Translations under genes and position numbers: made by a program
Shown: in pieces, positions 13,707 to 18,906 of the stretch
Layout of the letters: each line of letters opens with the position of its first letter
Position numbering within the stretch: the first letter of the stretch is position 1
The notes under the pieces: model-generated
Told to the model about the DNA's origin: nothing
Databases searched by the model: none
What the model saw: the letters and a program-made list of their open reading frames with translations, nothing else
Assembly (NCBI GenBank): GCA_020216805.1
Contig: JAIWNN010000022.1
Span: 1 to 18,906, forward strand
DNA: 18,906 bases
Direction of reading: 5' to 3'
From: Desulfarculus sp.
GTDB lineage: Bacteria > Desulfobacterota > Desulfarculia > Desulfarculales > Desulfarculaceae

Positions 13707-14834
13707 ATGTGGCGAAGGATCAGGAGCATGCTGGTCAAGGAGTTCATCCAGGTGTTGCGGGATAGGCGCCTGCGCATCCTGTTGTTCCTGCCGCCCCTGA
13801 TCCAACTGATCGTCTATGGTTACGCGGTCAACTTCGACATCTCCCACATCCGAGTGGCGGTGTTGGACCAGGATCGCTCGGCCCAGAGCCGGCAACTGCT
13901 CAATCGCGTGACCGCCACGCCTTATTTCGACCTGGTGGCCTGGCTGGAGTCCGAGGACGAGGCGAGAAGGCTGTTGGATCTGGGCGAGGTGGCGATGGTG
14001 TTGCGCCTGCCGAACGACTTCGCCCGCAGGCTGAAACAGGGCGACACCGCCGGGGTGCAGATGCTCCTGGACGGCACCGACTCCAACCAGACCCTGGTGG
14101 TGATGCGCTATTTCAACCAGGTGCTGAGCGATTACACCCAGGATCTGATGCAGGACCGCCTCAACCGGCTGGGCCTCAAGCGACTGGAGATGCCGGTGGG
14201 GATCGAGCAGCGGGTCTGGTACAACCCCAACCTCACCGGTCGCTGGTCCTTCGTGCCCGGGGTGATCGCCATGGTGGTGCTGCTGGTCAGCCTGATGTTG
14301 ACCGCCCTGGCGGTGGTGCGCGAAAAGGAGATCGGCACCATGGAGCAGCTCCTGGTCACGCCCTTGCGCCCCCTGGAGCTGATTCTGGGCAAGACGGTCC
14401 CCTTCGTGCTGATCAGCCTGATCGACGCGGTGCTGGTGACGGTGGCCGGGGTGTTCTGGTTCGAGGTGCCGCTGCGAGGCAGCCTATGGGTGTTGCTGTT
14501 GGGCCTGGTGCTGTTTTTGTTCAACTCGGTGGGGCTGGGGCTTCTCATTTCCACCCTTTCGCGCACCCAGCAGCAGGCCATGACCGCTGGCACCTTCATT
14601 CTCACCCCGGCGGTGCTGCTCTCGGGCCTGATTTTTCCCATCGCCAACATGCCCGAGCCGGTGCAGTGGCTCACCTACTTGAATCCGTTGCGCTATTTCA
14701 TCATCACCGTGCGGGGGGTGTTCCTGAAGGGCGTGGGGCTGGAGGTGCTGTGGCCGGAGTATGTCGGCCTGGGGGCGTTGGGTCTGACCTTGCTGACCTT
14801 CAGCGTGCTGCGCTTCAAGAGCCGGATCGGGTAG
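13707..14834 (+). CDS. ABC-2 type transporter permease (YbhR-like)
   Basis: The second ABC-2 permease has 375 residues and is clearly homologous to the preceding one. It has the N-terminal RSMLVKEFIQVLRDRRLR, a first helix near 25-45 (PPLIQLIVYGYAVNFD), a periplasmic domain including VLDQDRSAQSRQLLNRV, and five C-terminal helices. The ATPase-coupling motif VVREKEIGTMEQLLVTPLR is closer to the family consensus than in the upstream copy. The gene starts 3 bp after the previous stop, so the two are cotranscribed and probably form a heterodimer. After it come a repeat region and a strong terminator, so the operon ends here with no nucleotide-binding subunit. The ATPase would have to be encoded elsewhere. 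Confidence 0.92.
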   Translation: MWRRIRSMLVKEFIQVLRDRRLRILLFLPPLIQLIVYGYAVNFDISHIRVAVLDQDRSAQSRQLLNRVTATPYFDLVAWLESEDEARRLLDLGEVAMVLRLPNDFARRLKQGDTAGVQMLLDGTDSNQTLVVMRYFNQVLSDYTQDLMQDRLNRLGLKRLEMPVGIEQRVWYNPNLTGRWSFVPGVIAMVVLLVSLMLTALAVVREKEIGTMEQLLVTPLRPLELILGKTVPFVLISLIDAVLVTVAGVFWFEVPLRGSLWVLLLGLVLFLFNSVGLGLLISTLSRTQQQAMTAGTFILTPAVLLSGLIFPIANMPEPVQWLTYLNPLRYFIITVRGVFLKGVGLEVLWPEYVGLGALGLTLLTFSVLRFKSRIG

Positions 14835-14858
14835 GAAGCAGGGAATGTAAAAATTCGG

Positions 14859-14959
14859 GAGATTGCTTCGCAGCTGGCGCTTCTGGCAATGAGGCTAACT
14901 GGGGAAGCTGAAGATTGAGAAGAGATCGCCACGGCGCCTGGCGGCGTCTGGCGATGACA
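14859..14959. repeat. Two degenerate copies of a palindromic intergenic repeat
   Basis: Copy 1 (14859-14894) begins GAGATTGCTTCG and ends TCTGGCAATGAGG. Copy 2 (14922-14959) begins GAGATCGCCACG and ends TCTGGCGATGACA. They align over 36-38 bp with a 2-bp length difference, and each has complementary ends (ATTGC/GCAAT; ATCGCCA/TGGCGAT). This looks like a short dispersed REP-like element. Coding potential is absent. Confidence 0.5.
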
Positions 14960-15021
14960 AGAAAGGTTGATAGTCCCCGTAACGAAAGCCGGCCAGCGGT
15001 CACGCTGAGCCACACCCCCGG

Positions 15022-15056
15022 GGCGAAAGGGCGCAAGCCCTTTCGCCAGCTTTTTT
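15022..15056 (+). terminator. Intrinsic terminator of the ABC-2 permease operon
   Basis: GGCGAAAGGGC (15022-15032) and GCCCTTTCGCC (15037-15047) form a perfect 11-bp stem with a GCAA tetraloop. AGC and six T (15051-15056) follow. It is a textbook rho-independent terminator about 190 bp after the second permease. Confidence 0.9.
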
Positions 15057-15065
15057 CGGAGGGGG

Positions 15066-15108
15066 TGTGGGGGAACCATTTTTGCGCAGCAAAAAGGGTC
15101 CCCCCACA
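15066..15108. terminator. Long hairpin, probable terminator of the SufCB operon
   Basis: Two 20-nt arms (15066-15085 and 15089-15108) are complementary apart from two mismatches, around a GCA loop. The inner part is TTTTTGC/GCAAAAA and the outer part TGTGGGGG/CCCCCACA. It starts 5 bp beyond the sufB-like stop codon. The T/A blocks are inside the stem and no T run follows on either strand, so it may act as a terminator, an RNA end-protector or a dispersed repeat. Confidence 0.5.
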
Positions 15109-15113
15109 AACTC

Positions 15114-16340
15114 TTACATCGACTCTTCGTTGGTGGCCTGGACGGCGCGGTCGATTTCGGCCTGGAGTTGGGGGGGCAGGCCGGGGATGTCGACGCTGAG
15201 GAAGCCGCGCACGATGGTGGCGGTGGCCTCGTCCTCGGTCAGGCCGCGGCTTTGCAGGTAGAGGATCTCCTCCTGGGCGATCTTGCCCACGGCGGCCTCG
15301 TGGCTCATCTCCACCCCGTCGACGAAGCCGTCCAGCTGGGGCACGGCCAACATGGCTCCGCCGCCGAGGATCAGCCCACGGCATTCCAGGTGGGCCTTGA
15401 TGTCAGGGGCGTTGCCCACCAGGTGGCCGCGGGCCATGATCTTGCCGCCACCCGTGATGGCGCGGCTGACGATCTCGGCCCGGCAGTGGGGGTGGTTGAG
15501 GATGACCCGGCTGCCGGCGTCGATGTCGGTGATGGGGGTGCCGACCATGATGCTGTAGAAGCGGGCCACCGCCCCGGGGCCGGCCAGGGTGGCGGTGGGG
15601 TACATTTGCAGCGAGCGCACCGGCTTCATGCAGATGTAATTGCTCAAGAACAGGCCGTCCTCCTCGATGATGGCGGCGCTGCGGGGGCGCACCTTCATCT
15701 CCTCGGCCCAGTTGTGGATCATGGTGAAGGATAGCTTGGCGCCTTTCTTGACGTAGAACTCGCTGACCCCGGCGTGAACTCCGCTGCGCATGTGCTCGCT
15801 GGTGACGCAGCCGCTGATGATGTGCAGCTCGCTGCCCTCCTCGGCGATGATGATGTTGTGGACGTTCTGCTGGAGCTTGTCCTGGTCCATGTAGAGGCAG
15901 GCCTGGATCGGGAAGATGGTCTTGCTGCCGGGCAGGGCGCGGATGACGTAACCGTCGTGCAGGTCCAACTCCACCGAGGCGGTGTATTTATCGGCGTCCA
16001 CCGCCACCGCCTTCCAATAATAGTCCCAGATCCAGGGGTGATGCTCCAGGGCCTGGCGGATGGGCAGCACCTCCACCCCCTCCTGCTTGCTGGAGCAGTG
16101 CAGGACGGAGGTGTCCTTCATGATGTAGGTGCCGCCGCGCTCCTGGCTTTTGACGTCCACCCCGCCCAGGAGCAGACGGTCCAGGTCGGCCTGGGGCAGG
16201 GAGCAAAGGTCGGCCTCGGCCATGGGCGATTGGGGCGGGGCGGTCCGCTGGTACTGGGAGAGGTCGATGTCCTCGCCGATGGCCGCGGCCTTGGCCGCCG
16301 CCGCCAGGGCCTTTTCCCTCAGTTGTTCTCTAGGGTGCAT
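15114..16340 (-). CDS. sufB: SufB/SufD-family Fe-S cluster assembly scaffold
   Basis: This cytoplasmic scaffold, with SufC, would assemble iron-sulfur clusters. It has 408 residues with the SufBD beta-helix core. Near the C-terminus are C320 (HLECRGLIL), corresponding to E. coli SufB Cys405, and H347-E348 in MSHEAAVGKI. The glutamate matches SufB Glu434 and the histidine sits where SufD has its conserved His, so one protein combines both signatures. It is shorter than E. coli SufB (~495). I start it at ATG 16340, which has GAGGAG 8 bp upstream; a GTG at 16349 is less likely. The reading frame overlaps the end of sufC by 22 bp. No sufD, sufS or sufE is next to it, so this is the minimal two-gene form known from anaerobes and archaea (SmsCB-like). 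The symbol denotes family, not strict orthology. Confidence 0.9.
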   Translation of the reverse strand: MHPREQLREKALAAAAKAAAIGEDIDLSQYQRTAPPQSPMAEADLCSLPQADLDRLLLGGVDVKSQERGGTYIMKDTSVLHCSSKQEGVEVLPIRQALEHHPWIWDYYWKAVAVDADKYTASVELDLHDGYVIRALPGSKTIFPIQACLYMDQDKLQQNVHNIIIAEEGSELHIISGCVTSEHMRSGVHAGVSEFYVKKGAKLSFTMIHNWAEEMKVRPRSAAIIEEDGLFLSNYICMKPVRSLQMYPTATLAGPGAVARFYSIMVGTPITDIDAGSRVILNHPHCRAEIVSRAITGGGKIMARGHLVGNAPDIKAHLECRGLILGGGAMLAVPQLDGFVDGVEMSHEAAVGKIAQEEILYLQSRGLTEDEATATIVRGFLSVDIPGLPPQLQAEIDRAVQATNEESM

Positions 16341-17092
16341 CGCACGCACTCCTCGTAGCCGTACTGCCCCACGCAGTGCAGGATCTCGCGGGGGTTGTTG
16401 CCGCAGGAGAGAACGCCGTCATAGAGCACGTAGCCCTTGTCGGCCTCCAGATAGTCCAGGATGTAGCCGGTGTGGGTGATGATCAGGCCCATCTTGGTGC
16501 GGGCCTTGCGGCTCTGGCGGATGGTCTTGGCCCCGGGGAGGGCCAGGTCGCCGTCCTTTTGCAGGAGTTCGGCGATGGTGTGGCCCACCAGGGCGATGTT
16601 CTCCATGTCCACTCCGCTCTCGGGCTCGTCGAAGAGCAGGAGGTCGGGCTTCTGGGCCATGAGCTGCAAAAGCTCGCTGCGTTTGATCTCGCCGCCGCTG
16701 AGGCCGGCGTTGACGTCTCGGTCCAGAAAGGCGGCGAAGTTGACCCGCTCGGCCATCTCCTCCAGATCCGGCTGGTCGCCGCCGGCGCAGAGGGAGATCA
16801 TCTGGCGGGTTTTGAGACCGTGGATGGTGGGCGGGCGTTGGAAGGACATGCCGATGCCCAGGCGGGCGCGCTCGTCGATGGAAGCGCGGGTGATGTCCAC
16901 GCCCTTGAAGGTGATCTTGCCACCCACCACTTTGTACTGGGGGTAGCCCATGATGGTCATGAGCAGAGAGGTTTTGCCCGAGCCGTTGGGCCCGAACAGG
17001 ATGTGGGTCTCGCCCGGAGGTATCTCCAGGTCGATGTGCTTCAATAGGAGCCGATCGCCCAGCTCCACCGCCAGGTCTTCCACCACCAACAT
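16319..17092 (-). CDS. sufC: SufC-like ABC ATPase for Fe-S cluster assembly
   Basis: This soluble ABC ATPase drives the SufB scaffold. The 257 residues include Walker A GPNGSGKT (34-41), a Q-loop in MSFQRPP, the signature LSGGE (~131-135) followed by IKRSELLQLMAQ, Walker B LLLFDEPESGVD (~151-162) and a switch His in LIITHTGYIL. ESGVD with IKR after the signature is characteristic of SufC rather than of transport ATPases. The protein carries an extra basic segment (GAKTIRQSRKARTKMG) and a cysteine-bearing tail ending EECVRCTLENN, absent from E. coli SufC as I recall it. AGAGGA lies about 5 bp upstream of the ATG. It is the first gene of the operon and overlaps sufB, indicating translational coupling. 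It lacks the transmembrane partner expected for a transporter. Confidence 0.92.
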   Translation of the reverse strand: MLVVEDLAVELGDRLLLKHIDLEIPPGETHILFGPNGSGKTSLLMTIMGYPQYKVVGGKITFKGVDITRASIDERARLGIGMSFQRPPTIHGLKTRQMISLCAGGDQPDLEEMAERVNFAAFLDRDVNAGLSGGEIKRSELLQLMAQKPDLLLFDEPESGVDMENIALVGHTIAELLQKDGDLALPGAKTIRQSRKARTKMGLIITHTGYILDYLEADKGYVLYDGVLSCGNNPREILHCVGQYGYEECVRCTLENN

Positions 17093-17158
17093 GGCTTTCC
17101 TCTTTTGCTTGGGACCGGCAGGCGCCGGCGGGGTCGTTTTTGTCTGGAGCCTGGAATC

Positions 17159-17187
17159 AGTTTAGGAGCGGGGGGGCGAGGCGTCAA
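17159..17187 (-). promoter_or_regulatory. Sigma70-like promoter of the SufCB operon
   Basis: On the minus strand TTGACG (17187-17182), a 17-bp spacer and TAAACT (17164-17159) fit the consensus at 5/6 and 4/6 positions. It lies about 67 bp upstream of the sufC start. I see no clear IscR-type site. In the plus direction, toward the channel gene, this 199-bp divergent region shows no equally good promoter. Confidence 0.55.
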
Positions 17188-17291
17188 GTTGTGGGCGTAG
17201 CCTCTGCCCGGCCCGGGTCGGGACTGGTAAGATTGGGACAGCGCGCCTGGTGCGCGCCAAGGATGTCCGACCGGGCATTGGGGCGCTAACT

Positions 17292-18398
17292 ATGCGTAAG
17301 ACAATATTCTTTTTTCTAGTCATCCTTTGGGCGTCCGGAGTCGGCCAGGCCTGGGCGGAGCCGCCCGACCAGCGCCGCACGCTGGTGGTGGGCACCACCT
17401 TGCTGGAACCGTTCGTCATGAAAAACCGGGATGGGGTTTACCGGGGGCTGGCGCTGGACCTCTGGGCGGCGGTGGCCCAGGATCTGGGTCTGGACTACAA
17501 GTTGGTGGAGCTGGACCTGGCCGACCTGCTGAACGCGGTCAAGACCGGAGGGGTGGACGTGGCGGTGGGGCCGATCACGGTCACCAGCGCGCGGGAGAAA
17601 GAGATGGACTTCTCCCATCCCTACTTCCACACCGGCCTGACCCTGGCGGTGCGGAACCATCTGGTGCAGGGCTGGCGCGAAACCTTCAAGCACCTTTTCA
17701 GCAGTCGGCCGATGCTGGTGCTCTTGGCGGTGCTGGTGGGGTTGGTGCTGATGGGGGCCCTGGTCTGGCTGGCCGAGCGCCGGGCCAACCGCCAGCAGTT
17801 CGGGGACGGGATGCGGGGCGTCGGGCATTCGCTGTGGTGGGCGGCCCAGACGCTGTCGTCGGTGGGTTATGGTGACAAGACGCCCATCACCCTGCCGGGA
17901 CGGGTGCTGGCCTTTGTCTGGATGATGATCTCCCTGGTGCTGGTGAGCCTGTTCACGGCGGTGATCACCACCGCCCTGACCGTGAACCACCTCAACCAGG
18001 TGGTGCGCGGTATCCAGGACCTGGTGGATGTGCGGGTGGGCACCGTGGCAGCCAGCAGCAGCGAGACCTTCCTGGCCAAGCACCGGGTGGACTTCGCCCG
18101 CTATCCCGGACCCCGGGACGGCCTGAAAGCTTTGAACCGTGGCGACATCGACGCTTTTGTCTTCGACGCCCCGATCCTGCAATACATCATCAAACACGAG
18201 ATGACCGACGGGATTCGAGTGATCGGCAAGACCTTCGATCCCCAGGACTACGCCTTCGCCCTGCCCAACCAGAGCCCCTGGCGCAAGGCGATCAACACCG
18301 CCCTGCTGCGGGCCATTCATGGCGAGCCATGGCGGGACGCAATTTACCTATATCTCGGCGACGACGCGGTACCGCAGGCGCCGATGGCCGAGCCATAG
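17292..18398 (+). CDS. GluR0-like ligand-gated potassium channel
   Basis: The architecture matches prokaryotic ionotropic glutamate receptors: a periplasmic binding domain (SBP family 3) interrupted by a two-helix pore. The 368 residues comprise a signal peptide cut after AWA (~22), lobe 1 (23-~138), helix 1 (~140-160, MLVLLAVLVGLVLMGALVWL), a pore loop with the K+ selectivity filter SVGYGD (190-195) in LSSVGYGDKTP, helix 2 (~203-230), and then the rest of the binding fold to the end. Ligand-pocket residues typical of amino-acid binders are T/S-x-x-R in TVTSAREKEMDFSHPYF (R101) and a late acidic residue (D292 in AFVFDAP). Length is close to Synechocystis GluR0 (~400). I start it at ATG 17292, where the signal peptide begins; a GTG at 17250 is less likely. 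It stands alone, divergent from sufCB. Ligand and gating are inferred. Confidence 0.88.
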   Translation: MRKTIFFFLVILWASGVGQAWAEPPDQRRTLVVGTTLLEPFVMKNRDGVYRGLALDLWAAVAQDLGLDYKLVELDLADLLNAVKTGGVDVAVGPITVTSAREKEMDFSHPYFHTGLTLAVRNHLVQGWRETFKHLFSSRPMLVLLAVLVGLVLMGALVWLAERRANRQQFGDGMRGVGHSLWWAAQTLSSVGYGDKTPITLPGRVLAFVWMMISLVLVSLFTAVITTALTVNHLNQVVRGIQDLVDVRVGTVAASSSETFLAKHRVDFARYPGPRDGLKALNRGDIDAFVFDAPILQYIIKHEMTDGIRVIGKTFDPQDYAFALPNQSPWRKAINTALLRAIHGEPWRDAIYLYLGDDAVPQAPMAEP

Positions 18399-18469
18399 CC
18401 CCACATCATCATCGCCGCGTCGGGGGCGGGTTGCGGACTCTCCCCGCGCACGGGCGTCGAGGAGGCGAC

Positions 18470-18906
18470 ATGAAAGCTTGTTCCGCCACCCACGCCGGCC
18501 TGAGCCGAAGGGGATTCCTGCTGGCCGCCGGCCTGGCGGCCACCGTCCCGGCCTGGCTGAGCCTGGCCGATGCGGCCCGGGCGGCCTCCCTGGCCAGCGG
18601 GCTGCCGGCCCAGGCCAACTATTTCGAGCGGGCCTTCGGCATCACCCCGGCCGATCTGTCGCGGATCATGGGCGAGGCCCTGGCCCAGGGCGGCGATTAC
18701 TGCGATCTCTATTTTCAGCACAGCCAGGGCACCTGGATCGTGATGGAGGACGGGGTGGTCAACCGGGCCTACACCTCGGTCAGCCTGGGGATGGGGGTGC
18801 GGGTGCTGATCGGCGAACAGACCGGCTACGCCTTCAGCCAGGTGCTGGAGATGCCGGCCATGCTGGAGGCGGCGCGGGCGGCGGCCTCCCTGGCCCGGGC
18901 CGGCGG
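18470..18906 (+). CDS. TldD/PmbA-family protein with Tat signal (3' end missing)
   Basis: The first 145 residues are visible and the frame stays open to the window edge. A twin-arginine signal, LSRRGFLLAAGLAA (11-24), is followed by a hydrophobic stretch and an AxA-type site near residue 38. The following segment, GGDYCDLYFQHSQG, EDGVVNRAYTSVSLGMGVRV and TGYAFSQVLEM, matches the N-terminal domain of TldD/PmbA proteins. E. coli TldD and TldE form a cytoplasmic metalloprotease, so export by Tat is unusual. The start has GAGGAGG 4 bp upstream. The HExxxH zinc site expected for the TldD subunit lies beyond the window, so I cannot tell TldD from TldE type. A tldE partner gene may follow. It is 71 bp after the channel gene on the same strand. 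Confidence 0.82.
   Translation, partial: MKACSATHAGLSRRGFLLAAGLAATVPAWLSLADAARAASLASGLPAQANYFERAFGITPADLSRIMGEALAQGGDYCDLYFQHSQGTWIVMEDGVVNRAYTSVSLGMGVRVLIGEQTGYAFSQVLEMPAMLEAARAAASLARAG

Noticed and set aside
1-18906. CRISPR arrays, insertion sequences, tRNA or rRNA genes
   Set aside because: No regularly spaced direct repeats, transposase-like frames, terminal repeats with target duplications, or tRNA/rRNA-like sequences were seen on either strand.

Overview
This is a GC-rich window (I judge well over 60% G+C by eye) with about 13 complete protein genes, one gene cut by the right edge, and no rRNA, tRNA, insertion sequence or CRISPR array that I can see. The gene mix suggests an anaerobic or facultative Desulfobacterota-type (deltaproteobacterial) bacterium. 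It includes a TAXI-type TRAP transporter, a Cache-domain chemoreceptor ending in an acidic [12 protein letters not shown] tail, a two-gene SufC-SufB Fe-S assembly unit and a Tat-exported TldD-like protein. No phylogenetic marker gene is present, so the placement is inference.

Left block, minus strand (138-5383): a four-gene operon read right to left. It encodes an IclR regulator, an EPSP-synthase-fold enzyme, a TAXI substrate-binding protein and a fused TRAP permease, and ends in a strong intrinsic terminator at 59-101. The EPSP-synthase homologue is the most unusual gene. It keeps the fold motifs but, by eye alignment to E. coli AroA, has lost several residues that hold the shikimate-3-phosphate phosphate group and phosphoenolpyruvate. 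It is probably not housekeeping AroA and may act on whatever the transporter imports.

Middle-left block, plus strand (5819-9627): a MoxR-type AAA+ ATPase and a CoxE-like VWA protein, the usual chaperone pair, with a methyl-accepting chemotaxis protein gene inserted between them. A 389-bp intergenic region follows. It is rich in inverted repeats, with competing pairings and a 17-codon mini-ORF behind a near-perfect Shine-Dalgarno.

Middle block (10017-12367, minus): a P1B metal-transporting ATPase followed by a MarR regulator. The MarR has histidines placed like those of zinc-sensing AdcR. A 21-bp AT-rich palindrome lies in the ATPase promoter, so this looks like an autoregulated metal-efflux unit. 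Divergent from it (12570-14834, plus) are two ABC-2 permeases of the YbhS/YbhR type without an ATPase gene, followed by degenerate palindromic repeats and a textbook terminator.

Right block: a minimal SufC-SufB pair (15114-17092, minus) with its own sigma70-like promoter. Divergent from it is a GluR0-like gene (17292-18398, plus), a periplasmic amino-acid-type binding domain split around a K+-channel pore carrying SVGYGD. Last is the start of a Tat-exported TldD/PmbA-family gene (from 18470) that runs off the window.
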